DNA from: an uncultured Selenomonadales bacterium
Lineage (GTDB): Bacteria > Bacillota > Negativicutes > Selenomonadales > Selenomonadaceae
DNA: 64,000 bases
Reading direction: 5' to 3'
Assembly: GCA_937901445.1 (NCBI GenBank)
Contig: CALDHY010000007.1
Coordinates: 3,064-67,063, forward strand
Part shown: positions 1 through 8,548 of the stretch, one piece after another
Layout of the letters: every line of letters begins with the position of its first letter
How positions within the stretch are numbered: the first letter of the stretch is position 1
Notes under the pieces: model-generated
Database searches by the model: none
What the model was told of the DNA's origin: nothing
The model's input: only the letters and a program-made list of their open reading frames with translations
Position numbers and translations under genes: made by a program

Positions 1-27
1 TTAAATCGACCGAAGGGAGAAATTTTT

Positions 28-1329
28 ATGGCATTTAACGAAGGCAATTTTCAAGATATTATGTCAGAATTTGCCGCAACGCCGGAGTTCATTCGTGAAG
101 TTGCAACAAACTTTCAAAAAGATTTAAAAATTGGACTGCGCGACCCAAAAAGTTCCTCAATGCGTATGTTAAAATCGTACGTCGGACTTCCTACCGGCAA
201 AGAAACCGGCGAATTTTTGGCGTTGGATTTTGGCGGCACCAATGTTCGTGTTTTGAGAATTAAACTTGAAGGCGAAGGACGCTATGAAGTTGTCAAAAAA
301 GTTGGAGAGCCGCTGATTATTCCGGGCAAATACGATTATATCGGCAAAAATTCAACCGTCGATGAAATGTTTGGATTTTTGGCGCGCTTGATTGATGAAG
401 CGATTGAAGGCGACCACGAAACTAAATTTTATTTGGGGCATACTTTTTCTTTCCCGTCAACTCAAGACGATTTAAATAACGCAAAACTTATCATTTGGAC
501 AAAAGAATTTGCAACGCCGGGCGTCGAAGGTAAAGTTGTCAACGATTTACTTTTGGACGCGCTGAAAAAACGCGGGATTGAAAATGTTGTACCGGTTGCC
601 GTCATTAATGATACTGTTGCAGTTTTACTTTCTGCCGCCTACAAACAATCTGAAGTTTACACCGGCTCCATTTATGCAACGGGTCACAATACCTGCTACC
701 TTGAATCTTCGATTAAAGACCCTAAAGGTTTTGGACAGGGCGGAATGATTTTAAATCTTGAATGCGGGAACTTTATGAAGTTGACGCCCAATCGCTTTGA
801 CATTGAACTTGACAAAAATTCTGAAAAGCCCGGCGAACAACGCTTTGAAAAAATGGTTTCCGGCAGATATATGGGCGAACTTTTCAACATGGCGGTTGCT
901 GAACTGCTTGACGAAATTGGCAAGAATTACGGCTTTACTTCCATTGATATGTCCGGAATTGTTGAAGACGATACTGCTAACCTTGAAAAGGCGGCGGCGA
1001 TTGTTGCAGAAAAAACCGGTCATAAATTGGAACTTGCAGATTTGAAAAAAATTAAGGAACTCGACGCGGCTATTATAATTCGTTCGGCGCGCCTTGTTAC
1101 TGCGTCATACGTCGGTATTGTTTGGCAACGCGCGGGCGAAGGCGCAATTACAACTCAACATGTGGCAGTTGATGGTTCTGTTTATGAAAAAATGCCGCTT
1201 GTTCAAGAAAATATAAATAAGGCGTTGCGTGAACTTTTGGGCGCGGATGCTGATAAAGTCGATACAATTTTAGATAACGGCGGCTCAGGGCTCGGCGCGG
1301 CTATTGCGGCGGCTATGGCTGTTTCATAG
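28..1329 (+). CDS. Hexokinase, eukaryote-type family
   Basis: Predicted cytosolic ATP-dependent hexose kinase forming hexose 6-phosphate for glycolysis. At 433 residues it has the length of one eukaryotic hexokinase unit. The phosphate-1 motif LDFGGTNVRV is near residue 66, a sugar-binding-like stretch HTFSFPSTQ near 140, the IND segment near 190, and ECGNF...EKMVSGRYMGE near 240-290 matches the conserved glucose/ATP region of the family. The C-terminal DNGGSGLGAA resembles the adenosine-binding loop. The ATG follows GAAGGGAG. The leader CGACCGAAGGGAGAAATTTT is also found in front of mutB. Family assignment is firm; glucose as substrate is inferred. Confidence 0.88.
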   Translation: MAFNEGNFQDIMSEFAATPEFIREVATNFQKDLKIGLRDPKSSSMRMLKSYVGLPTGKETGEFLALDFGGTNVRVLRIKLEGEGRYEVVKKVGEPLIIPGKYDYIGKNSTVDEMFGFLARLIDEAIEGDHETKFYLGHTFSFPSTQDDLNNAKLIIWTKEFATPGVEGKVVNDLLLDALKKRGIENVVPVAVINDTVAVLLSAAYKQSEVYTGSIYATGHNTCYLESSIKDPKGFGQGGMILNLECGNFMKLTPNRFDIELDKNSEKPGEQRFEKMVSGRYMGELFNMAVAELLDEIGKNYGFTSIDMSGIVEDDTANLEKAAAIVAEKTGHKLELADLKKIKELDAAIIIRSARLVTASYVGIVWQRAGEGAITTQHVAVDGSVYEKMPLVQENINKALRELLGADADKVDTILDNGGSGLGAAIAAAMAVS

Positions 1330-1370
1330 TGGGATAGTTTGGTAGTGTGATAGTGTGATAGTGGGATAGT
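1329..1370. repeat. Octamer tandem repeat after hexokinase
   Basis: Five imperfect 8-bp units (GTGGGATA, GTTTGGTA, GTGTGATA, GTGTGATA, GTGGGATA) begin at the last base of the hexokinase stop codon. They differ from the heptamer family found elsewhere in the window. Confidence 0.7.
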
Positions 1371-1380
1371 AAAAAAATTA

Positions 1381-1411
1381 GCGGCGGGTTGAAATTACCT
1401 GCCGCTTTTTT
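1381..1411 (+). terminator. Rho-independent terminator of the hexokinase gene
   Basis: GCGGCGGGT pairs with ACCTGCCGC (one G-U pair) around a short AT loop, followed by six T. It lies between converging genes. Confidence 0.8.
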
Positions 1412-1429
1412 AGTTTTAGTTAAAAATTT

Positions 1430-2254
1430 TTATTGGGCGAATAATTTTCCGGCATCAGCTTCCGCAATTAAAGTATCTGCGATAAGTTGAGCAGCAATAT
1501 TCATGGCGTCGGTATACATTTGATTATCAAGTTTTGTACTGCCTGCTACTTTCATACCGGCAAGTTTTAAAGCTTTTTTAGTTTTTTTGCCTACAACGAC
1601 TTTTTGCCAAATAACTTCGCCGGTTGACGCTTTAATAACTTTTAAATCCGCTTGAATGCCGAACGCCGCCACGTCTTGCCCTATAGCTCCTGCCAGCGCG
1701 CCCAAAGGTCCAAGTGCCGAGCCTAAGCCGGAACTTGCCAAACTCATTGCTTGAGTAGCGTATCTTGCAGCATTAGAAAAATTCATATCAACCCAGCCGC
1801 CCGTGCCAATATTGCGAATTGTACCTTGAATCAAATATTCTGCGCCGTGTTGGTTGCCAATCTTTGAAGTAATTTCCGGCAAAATAATTTGTCCTTGCGT
1901 TGCGGTTGCTATTGACTGCGCCATATTTTCATTGTAGCCGGGACCTTCAAAAAGCGCGTCGAAGTTTCCGCTGTTGACAGCGTACGCAACATTTTTAAAT
2001 TCGGCGGCGCGGAAATCGTAAAGCAATTTTTCCATATCCTCATTTATAACTTGAGTTTCTTTGAAGTTAAATTTGCCGCTTGCAATTAATTTTTCCATAA
2101 CCAAATCTGAAAGTGAGGCGGCAGATTCAACTTTTTCAAAGCGCGTATCGTCCGTGAACTTCATAAAAATACAAGTAGGTTTTTCTTCCGCGCTTGCCAC
2201 AGAATTAAAAACCGTGAAAAATCCCAAAACTAACAACGCTAAAATTTTCTTCAT
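1430..2254 (-). CDS. Secreted CsgG-like protein
   Basis: About 274 residues with an N-terminal signal peptide (MKKILALLVLGFF...SVASA). The C-terminal half contains YLIQGTI and KVIKASTGEVIW, a pattern typical of CsgG/LpoB-like secreted proteins, with a glycine/alanine-rich stretch at about 180-205. There is no lipobox cysteine at the cleavage site, so it is probably periplasmic or secreted. The ATG at 2254 is preferred because GAGGTGG lies just upstream; a GTG nine bases earlier overlaps that site. It is the last gene of a three-gene operon of secreted proteins, 10 bp after its neighbour. Precise function is unknown. Confidence 0.7.
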   Translation of the reverse strand: MKKILALLVLGFFTVFNSVASAEEKPTCIFMKFTDDTRFEKVESAASLSDLVMEKLIASGKFNFKETQVINEDMEKLLYDFRAAEFKNVAYAVNSGNFDALFEGPGYNENMAQSIATATQGQIILPEITSKIGNQHGAEYLIQGTIRNIGTGGWVDMNFSNAARYATQAMSLASSGLGSALGPLGALAGAIGQDVAAFGIQADLKVIKASTGEVIWQKVVVGKKTKKALKLAGMKVAGSTKLDNQMYTDAMNIAAQLIADTLIAEADAGKLFAQ

Positions 2255-2264
2255 TTCGTCCACC

Positions 2265-3086
2265 TCAAGCTTTCTTTGATTTTTCGCGTTTCGTTACGTC
2301 TTTTAATTCTTTTGGAAGTTGTAAAAGTTTGCTGTCAGCCGAATTTTGAAAATCTGTAACGTTTATGATAATTCGTCTGCCGTCCAAATCTGCGCCGCTG
2401 CCTAAATATTGTCCGGCGGCAATTTTTACAAGTTTACCGTCTTGAAAGTAATAACGAATTGCATCGAAAATTACGCCCGCCGGAGGATTAACCGCCCTAA
2501 GGTCGGCGTATTCAAGCCCGTTTCTCAAAAAACCGGATTTAACTTTTCTGTAGATTGTCGCGCCTTCAGCCTTTTCAGAATTGGGCAGAATCGCATTTAA
2601 AACTTTTGTAACGTCTGAATTGTCGCCGAAAGAATATGACGCTACGATAGTTTTATAAAAAGGTTCAGCCGTTACTTGCCCTTTCTTGCCTTTTTCGCCG
2701 ATATATTGAACTTTGCCTTTCTGTTCAAGGCGCGTAAATCTGAAAATTTCGTTGCCGCGTTGCAAAGAGCAAGAGGCGTACAAAAAATCGCCGTTAGGAT
2801 GGGATGAAGTTTCAATATATTGATTGACGCCGTCGCCGGAAATTACGCCGCTGACTTTTGTATACATTAAGTAATCGTTGGCGTTCATCATCGTACCGTT
2901 AAAAATTCTTGTGCGATTTTTCATTGTAGCTTGTTGCGCAGGCGGCGTGATATTTTCATAGCGAATTGTATATTGCCCGGAAACTAACGCGGCTTGCAAA
3001 TTGTCGAAAGAATCAGCTGACGCCGTGCCAAATTGTAAAATAACAAAAAAAATAGCCGCCCAAATTACAGTTTTAAAATTTTTCAT
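2265..3086 (-). CDS. Secreted protein of unknown function
   Basis: About 273 residues with a clear signal peptide (MKNFKTVIWAAIFFVILQFG...ASA). The mature start NLQAALVSGQYTIRYE resembles the corrected start of the upstream gene (RQLINSGQFYLEY), so the two are probably distant paralogues. The C-terminus is basic (KREKSKKA). ATG 3086 follows GAGGT with good spacing; the longer reading frame to 3134 has no such site. I recognise no enzyme motif. It lies between two other secreted proteins in an operon driven from about 3980. Confidence 0.75.
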   Translation of the reverse strand: MKNFKTVIWAAIFFVILQFGTASADSFDNLQAALVSGQYTIRYENITPPAQQATMKNRTRIFNGTMMNANDYLMYTKVSGVISGDGVNQYIETSSHPNGDFLYASCSLQRGNEIFRFTRLEQKGKVQYIGEKGKKGQVTAEPFYKTIVASYSFGDNSDVTKVLNAILPNSEKAEGATIYRKVKSGFLRNGLEYADLRAVNPPAGVIFDAIRYYFQDGKLVKIAAGQYLGSGADLDGRRIIINVTDFQNSADSKLLQLPKELKDVTKREKSKKA

Positions 3087-3096
3087 TGCAGTTACC

Positions 3097-3946
3097 TCAA
3101 CTTTCAGCAGGAACACGTTGTTCAACAAGTTCATTCATATCGCCGAGCCACGGCTCATAAACTTTTGCATCGCTTGAAAATTTAAATGCATTTTCAGGCA
3201 AAGTTGCGGTAAATTTATTAACTGTAATATGACGAACGGGATATTTATCGCCGCCCAATTCTTTATCAACGTCAACATCTGAATCAACAGTTATTGTGTC
3301 AATCCCGTAAAGTTCGCCTTTGTCATTGTAGTAAACGTAGTAAAAAGTTTTATAGGGCGAAATTGAACCTTCGACGTTGAAAAGATTTTTAACATATTTA
3401 TCATAAGCCATAATATTTTTGCCTTTTGCGTCAACTGCGCGTTTGCCGCTGTCTACAAAGGTAAAATTTGAACTGCCGGTAAACATTCCAAAATCTTCAG
3501 ATATGTTGGAGGCATTTTCTAACTTTGATTTAATTCCGGCGTCATTCGGATTAATATATTTGTCTTGAAGTTGCGCGGGCGTAGATTTTATAATTTCTTT
3601 TTTGGAGTGAATGTCATAATAATTTTCGCCGTCATAATAACCGATGGGATTCAATTTAAACTTAGCCCCGCCGAGAAAACTGCCTACAATGGGAATATAA
3701 CTTGCCGCAGACATTCCGGCGAAATTTGCGGAATAAATCATTTTTTGACTTCCGGAAACCGCAATTTCGACTGTTGCCAAATTAACTTTGCGGTTGGCAA
3801 GTCCACTCCCCAGCGAATATTCCAAATAAAATTGCCCCGAATTAATCAGTTGCCGGTAAGTTTCAGCGGCGGGTTGTTCCGCAAAAACGGGGGGGCGATA
3901 ACAATTATCATTAACGAAATTGCAACCGCCAAAAATTTTTTAACCA
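3097..3946 (-). pseudogene. Secreted protein gene frameshifted at a G7/C7 tract
   Basis: Start ATG 3946 sits downstream of AGGAGG and encodes a signal peptide (MVKKFLAVAISLMIIVIAP). At the homopolymer 3889-3895 (seven C on the coding strand) the frame is lost and a stop follows within about 15 codons. With five or eight C the frame continues as VFAEQPAAETYRQLINSG into the open reading frame ending at 3097, restoring a protein of about 280 residues with a normal signal-peptide cleavage site. The rest is intact, which favours phase variation or a sequencing indel over decay. Related to the next gene; function unknown. Confidence 0.78.
3889..3895. repeat. Homopolymer tract G7 at a frameshift
   Basis: Seven consecutive G on the + strand at the end of the signal-peptide coding region of the minus-strand gene. 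The tract length sets whether the gene is read through. Confidence 0.85.
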
Positions 3947-3979
3947 TTAATAAAACCTCCTCAAAAAATTTATAGATCG

Positions 3980-4008
3980 ATTATAAAAGAATTTTCTGTC
4001 AATATCAA
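3980..4008 (-). promoter_or_regulatory. Predicted sigma-A promoter, secreted-protein operon
   Basis: On the minus strand TTGATA (4008-4003) is followed by 17 bases and TATAAT (3985-3980), 34 bases before the start at 3946. It is divergent from the pncB promoter. Confidence 0.65.
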
Positions 4009-4045
4009 TACAATCTTAAATAAGTTAAAACTTAGCCTCTAAATT

Positions 4046-4074
4046 TTGACAACGCCCGCCGTATGTGATAAATT
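4046..4074 (+). promoter_or_regulatory. Predicted sigma-A promoter of pncB
   Basis: TTGACA at 4046-4051, 17-base spacer, TAAATT at 4069-4074, with TG just upstream of the -10. It lies about 45 bases before the pncB start. Confidence 0.55.
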
Positions 4075-4121
4075 TTATAAAAATTTTTATAACCTTTTAT
4101 TTATACGAAGGAGAACTTTTA

Positions 4122-5582
4122 ATGACGCAGTTTGACAAAAGAAATATCTCAATGATGATGGATTTCTATGAAATGACAATGGCGAACGGCTACTTTGAAA
4201 GTGGCGGCGAACATTCGCGCGTTGCCTTTGACGTTTTCTACCGTCGTAACCCCGACGGCGGCGGCTTTTCAATTTTTGCCGGCTTGGAACAAATCATTGA
4301 CTATGTAGAAAATATGCACTTCAGCGCGGCGGACGTTGAATATTTCCGCGCGCAAAATCTTTTCAGTGAAGAATTTTTGAATTACCTTGCAAACTTCAAA
4401 TTTCACGGCGATATTTACGCCTTTCCTGAAGGTACGATTATGTATCCCAATGAGCCGATTATGACGGTTATTGCGGATTTAATTGACGCACAACTTATTG
4501 AAACGGCAATTCTTACGCAAATTAACCATCAATCTTTAATTGCAACAAAGGCGCGGCGAATTGTACGCGCGGCTGAAGGGCGTTTTGTTTCAGACTTTGG
4601 AGCAAGGCGCGCTCACAATATGGACGCGGCAACTTTAGGGGCGCGCGCGGCTTTTATTGGCGGCGTCAACGGTACTGCAACGGTTGCGGCAGGACAAGTT
4701 TTCGGTATTCCAATTAACGGAACAATGGCTCATAGTTGGGTAATGTATTTCAAAGACGAGTTCGAGGCGTTCAAACGTTACGCTGAAGTTTACCCCAAAA
4801 ATACAATGCTTTTAGTCGATACATACGACGTAATTCATAGCGGCGTGCCAAATGCTATAAGAGTTGCAAAAGAAATTCTTGAACCGGCGGGCAACCGCTT
4901 AAAGGGCGTGCGGATTGATTCAGGCGACTTGGCGTATTTGTCAAAAAAAGTTCGTAAAATGTTGGACGACGCGGGCTTACAAGATTGTAAAATTGTAGTT
5001 TCAAACAGTCTTGACGAATTTACAATAACTTCACTTTTGAATCAGGGCGCGGAAATTAACAGTTTCGGCGTCGGCGAAAGGTTGATAACTGCGCGAAGTG
5101 AACCGGTTTTCGGCGCGGTTTATAAAATTGTTGCCGTCGGTAACGATGATAAATTTGAGCCGCGAATTAAAGTCAGTGAAAACGTTGAAAAAATTACAAA
5201 TCCCGGCTTGAAAGACGTTTACAGAATTTTTAACAGTGAAGGGCAAGCCGTCGCAGATATGATTTCGCTGAAGGATGAAGAAATTGACTTGTCAACGCCG
5301 TTCAGATATATTGACCCGGTAAAATCTTGGAAACAACGCACTTTCAGTAATTGTACTGCGCGAAAACTTTTGAAACTTTACGTAAAAGACGGGCGGCGCG
5401 TTGAAACTTTGCCAACGTTGCAGGAAATTCGAGACTACGTAAAACAACAACTTGATAACGAAATTTGGCAGGAAGAGCAACGCTTTGAAAATCCACACCA
5501 CCATTACTTGGATATGACGCCGAATTATTACGAAATGAAAATGAACTTACTTTACAAAACACGTTCGCAGTTGAACGGATAA
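4122..5582 (+). CDS. pncB: Nicotinate phosphoribosyltransferase
   Basis: Converts nicotinate, PRPP and ATP to nicotinate mononucleotide in NAD salvage; cytosolic. The 486-residue product is of normal length. Visible motifs are MMMDFYEMTMANGYF at the N-terminus, GTMAHSWVM near residue 200 (the His is the expected phosphorylated residue), LLVDTYD, GVRIDSGDL and VVSNSLDE for the phosphoribosyl site. ATG 4122 is chosen because AAGGAG is 8 bases upstream; a longer frame from 4065 lacks a ribosome site. aroE follows after 22 bp and is probably co-transcribed. Confidence 0.93.
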   Translation: MTQFDKRNISMMMDFYEMTMANGYFESGGEHSRVAFDVFYRRNPDGGGFSIFAGLEQIIDYVENMHFSAADVEYFRAQNLFSEEFLNYLANFKFHGDIYAFPEGTIMYPNEPIMTVIADLIDAQLIETAILTQINHQSLIATKARRIVRAAEGRFVSDFGARRAHNMDAATLGARAAFIGGVNGTATVAAGQVFGIPINGTMAHSWVMYFKDEFEAFKRYAEVYPKNTMLLVDTYDVIHSGVPNAIRVAKEILEPAGNRLKGVRIDSGDLAYLSKKVRKMLDDAGLQDCKIVVSNSLDEFTITSLLNQGAEINSFGVGERLITARSEPVFGAVYKIVAVGNDDKFEPRIKVSENVEKITNPGLKDVYRIFNSEGQAVADMISLKDEEIDLSTPFRYIDPVKSWKQRTFSNCTARKLLKLYVKDGRRVETLPTLQEIRDYVKQQLDNEIWQEEQRFENPHHHYLDMTPNYYEMKMNLLYKTRSQLNG

Positions 5583-5604
5583 AATTTTGAGGGGAGCGAT
5601 TAAT

Positions 5605-6465
5605 TTGGCTTCTGAAGAAATAAAAAATTTTGGTATACTCGGTTTTCCCGTTGGTCATTCACTGTCGCCGAAAATTCACATGGCTGCTTTCAAGGCGGCG
5701 GGTTTTCCGAATTACAACTATATTGCAATTCCCGTACAAACAGGGCGGTTAATGCTTGCAGTTGACGGCTTGAAGGGCTTGGGATTTCGCGGCGCAAATG
5801 TTACAATCCCTCATAAATCGGCGATAATGAAATTTCTTGACGCGGTAGATTCTGACGCAATGATTATCGGCGCGGTTAATACGTTGGTAAATGACGGCGG
5901 GATGATAACCGGCTACAATACTGACGTTACAGGCTTTTTAAAATCTTTACAACAAGCAAAATTTTTACCTGAAGACTGCAACGCCGTAATGTTGGGCGCG
6001 GGCGGCGCGGCTCGTGCGATTCTTTGGGGACTTTGCAAACGTCGCGCAGGTTACGTTACAATCGGCGTTAGAAACGTTAAAAAAGCTAAAGTGCTTGAAA
6101 ATGATTTTTGCGTTTACGGCAACGTTGAAGTTTTGGATTGGCAGTCGGACGAATTTAAAGAAACTTTACAAACGGCTGACATTTTAATAAACACAACGCC
6201 GCTCGGAATGTACCCGGCAGTTGACGAAATGCCGCCAATAGATTTAAAACTTTTGCCGGAAGGCGCGCTTGTCTACGATATAGTTTACAATCCTGCGAAA
6301 ACAAAATTTTTGCAAACGGCAGAAAGTCTCGGCTATCAAACTTTGAACGGCTTGAATATGTTACTTTTACAAGGCGAAGAAGCTTACAGGCTTTTTACCG
6401 GCGAAATGCCTGATTTGGAAGTTATGCAAAAAGTCCTTGAAGACGAATTAAACGTTACACTTTAA
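5605..6465 (+). CDS. aroE: Shikimate dehydrogenase
   Basis: Reduces 3-dehydroshikimate to shikimate with NADPH in aromatic amino acid synthesis. About 286 residues. Substrate-binding motifs SLSPKIH and NVTIPHK (catalytic Lys), then AVNTLV, GYNTDVTGF (catalytic Asp) and the dinucleotide loop GAGGAARAIL are all present. A TTG at 5605 preceded by AGGGGAG is the best start; the earlier in-frame TTG at 5587 overlaps that site. It lies 22 bp after pncB, and a heptamer inverted repeat follows it. Confidence 0.93.
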   Translation: MASEEIKNFGILGFPVGHSLSPKIHMAAFKAAGFPNYNYIAIPVQTGRLMLAVDGLKGLGFRGANVTIPHKSAIMKFLDAVDSDAMIIGAVNTLVNDGGMITGYNTDVTGFLKSLQQAKFLPEDCNAVMLGAGGAARAILWGLCKRRAGYVTIGVRNVKKAKVLENDFCVYGNVEVLDWQSDEFKETLQTADILINTTPLGMYPAVDEMPPIDLKLLPEGALVYDIVYNPAKTKFLQTAESLGYQTLNGLNMLLLQGEEAYRLFTGEMPDLEVMQKVLEDELNVTL

Positions 6466-6496
6466 ATTTTTACGATAAAATAAAAAAGCCGCTGTT

Positions 6497-6567
6497 TTAA
6501 GGATTAAGGATTAGGGGTTAAGGGCTAGGGAAAATAAATCCTTAGCCCTTATTCCTTAACCCTTAAC
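6497..6567. repeat. Heptamer repeat cluster, inverted pair
   Basis: Units related to TAAGGAT/TAGGGGT/TAAGGGC run forward at 6497-6530. They return in reverse complement at 6541-6567 after a ten-base AT loop, so the RNA would fold into a long hairpin. One of several such clusters in the window. It may end aroE transcription, although no T-run follows. Confidence 0.8.
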
Positions 6568-6601
6568 ATTACGGGCGGTTATTTTTTTGAGGAGGTAAAA
6601 A

Positions 6602-7819
6602 ATGCTTTTTACTGAACTTTTAAAAATGGCGGCGTTGAGTTTGGTTGCTAACAAATTGCGCACAATCTTAACAATGCTTGGAATAATAATTGGCGTTGCA
6701 TCCGTTGTTTCACTTGTTGCAGTTGGTATGGGCGTACGAAAAAATGTTACTGATTCAATTTCTCGTTTAGGCTCGAATATGTTAATTGTCAATCCCGGCA
6801 GCGGAAATCGTGGCGGCGTACGCGGCGCGGCAGGTTCAATGCAAACTTTGAAATATGACGACGCAAAAGCCATAAAAGCAAAAATAAAAAATGTTTCCTA
6901 CGTTTCACCAACTGCGCAGGGTACATATCAAGTTGTAGCCGGAAATGAAAACTGGAATACTTCAGTTTACGGCGTCATTCCCGAATACGTGGCGATACAA
7001 TCTTTGACAATGCAGAGCGGGATATTTTTTACTGAACACGACGTTGACGTAAGAAGCCGCGTAGCCGTTATCGGTCCAACTGTTGCCACAAATCTTTTCG
7101 GCTCGGTTAATCCCGTCGGTAAAAAAATCCGCGTAGGCAACGCGCCTTATACGGTTATTGGACTTTTGGCAAGTAAAGGTTCTTCCGGTATGGGGCAAGA
7201 TCAAGACGATATTGTTTTAATTCCCTTGACAACCGCGCAAGAAAGATTAATGGGTATCACTTACGTTAGAAGTATCAATGTACAAGTTACTGAAGCCGAC
7301 AAAATGGACGAAGTACAAGCCAATATTGAAAAACTTTTGCGGCAACGTCACAGAATCCGCTCCGGTACTGAAGATGATTTCAACGTTAGAAATTTAACAA
7401 GCATAATGGAAACAATGAACGAAACAACCACAATGATAACTTTGCTTTTAGGTTCAATCGCCGGAATTTCTTTGGTTGTCGGCGGTATCGGGATTATGAA
7501 TATTATGATGGTTAGTGTAACGGAGCGCACGCGGGAAATTGGAATTAGAAAAGCTATTGGCGCAACGTACAACAGCATAATGTTACAATTTCTGATTGAA
7601 TCGACAATGATTAGTATTTTGGGCGGGATAATAGGAATTTTTGTCGGAATGGGAATAGCGCATGCAATTTCGGAATTCGGCAACTTTACAACGGTTATCA
7701 GCAGTTTAAGTATCGTTGTAAGTTTTGGATTTTCACTTTTTGTAGGAATATTTTTTGGAATGTTGCCGGCGCGAAAAGCTGCGCGACTGGATCCTATTGA
7801 CGCTTTAAGGTACGAATAA
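6602..7819 (+). CDS. MacB-like ABC transporter permease (FtsX family)
   Basis: 405-residue inner-membrane permease. An N-terminal TM helix (LTMLGIIIGVASVVSLVAVG) is followed by a periplasmic MacB-type domain of about 230 residues. Three C-terminal TM helices come with the conserved segment SVTERTREIGIRKAIGAT and an ending PARKAARLDPIDALRYE, both typical of MacB/LolC-family subunits. The start ATG follows GAGGAGG. Its likely ATPase is encoded convergently, two bases after its stop, instead of in the same operon, and no membrane-fusion protein is adjacent. Substrate cannot be read from sequence. Confidence 0.85.
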   Translation: MLFTELLKMAALSLVANKLRTILTMLGIIIGVASVVSLVAVGMGVRKNVTDSISRLGSNMLIVNPGSGNRGGVRGAAGSMQTLKYDDAKAIKAKIKNVSYVSPTAQGTYQVVAGNENWNTSVYGVIPEYVAIQSLTMQSGIFFTEHDVDVRSRVAVIGPTVATNLFGSVNPVGKKIRVGNAPYTVIGLLASKGSSGMGQDQDDIVLIPLTTAQERLMGITYVRSINVQVTEADKMDEVQANIEKLLRQRHRIRSGTEDDFNVRNLTSIMETMNETTTMITLLLGSIAGISLVVGGIGIMNIMMVSVTERTREIGIRKAIGATYNSIMLQFLIESTMISILGGIIGIFVGMGIAHAISEFGNFTTVISSLSIVVSFGFSLFVGIFFGMLPARKAARLDPIDALRYE

Positions 7820-7821
7820 TT

Positions 7822-8535
7822 TTAAACAATATCAATTTTTTCTGTAGTTTGTGCGGTAATAATATCTTTAGTAATTTTACCATCCTTAACCAAAATTTGT
7901 CTGTCAGCCGCCTGTGCAATATCCGGCTCATGCGTAACAATAATTATCGTGGAGCCGGTTGAATGTAAATCTCTGAAAATCTGCATAATTTCAAGCGTCG
8001 ACTTTGTATCCAAATTGCCCGTCGGCTCATCTGCAAGAATTATCGCCGGTTTCATTGCTATAGCCCGCGCTATTGCCACACGTTGTCTTTGCCCGCCGGA
8101 AAGTTCACTCGGCAAATGCTCGGCTCTGTCTGCAAGCGAAACTTTTTCCAACGCCTCAATCGCCATTGCGCGGCGCGTGTCTTTATTTATTCCCGCGTAC
8201 ACCGCCGGCAACTCAACATTTTCCAAGCTTGTCAATTTCGGCAACAAGTTAAATGTTTGATATACAAAGCCGATTGTTTTGTTGCGAATACCTGCAAGTT
8301 CGTCATCTGAAAGTTTGCTTACTTCCTTTTCAAGCAATTTGTAACTGCCTTCAGTCGGTCTGTCCAAACACCCCAAAATATTCATCAAAGTTGACTTGCC
8401 GGAGCCGCTCGGTCCCATTAACGCCACAAATTCGCCTTCATCAATTTTTAAATCGACGCCGTTTAACGCCGCCACAATTTCACTGCCCATTTTGTAAAGT
8501 TTTTTTACGCCGGTTATAGTTACAACATTTGCCAA
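7822..8535 (-). CDS. ABC transporter ATP-binding protein (MacB/LolD type)
   Basis: 237-residue ATPase with Walker [10 protein letters not shown] near residue 42, signature LSGGQRQR, Walker [12 protein letters not shown] and switch His in VTHEP. The LolD/MacB-type Q-loop is VYQTFNLLP. It probably energises the permease at 6602-7819, whose 3' end faces it. The start is a TTG at 8535 behind GGGTGAT, placed 13 bases after the glycosyltransferase stop on the same strand, so it is probably transcribed with that gene. Confidence 0.85.
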   Translation of the reverse strand: MANVVTITGVKKLYKMGSEIVAALNGVDLKIDEGEFVALMGPSGSGKSTLMNILGCLDRPTEGSYKLLEKEVSKLSDDELAGIRNKTIGFVYQTFNLLPKLTSLENVELPAVYAGINKDTRRAMAIEALEKVSLADRAEHLPSELSGGQRQRVAIARAIAMKPAIILADEPTGNLDTKSTLEIMQIFRDLHSTGSTIIIVTHEPDIAQAADRQILVKDGKITKDIITAQTTEKIDIV

Positions 8536-8548
8536 AGTATCACCCGCT

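Noticed and set aside
7348..7683. Hydrophobic antisense frame within the ABC permease
   Set aside because: Complement of TM helix codons gives another hydrophobic frame by chance.
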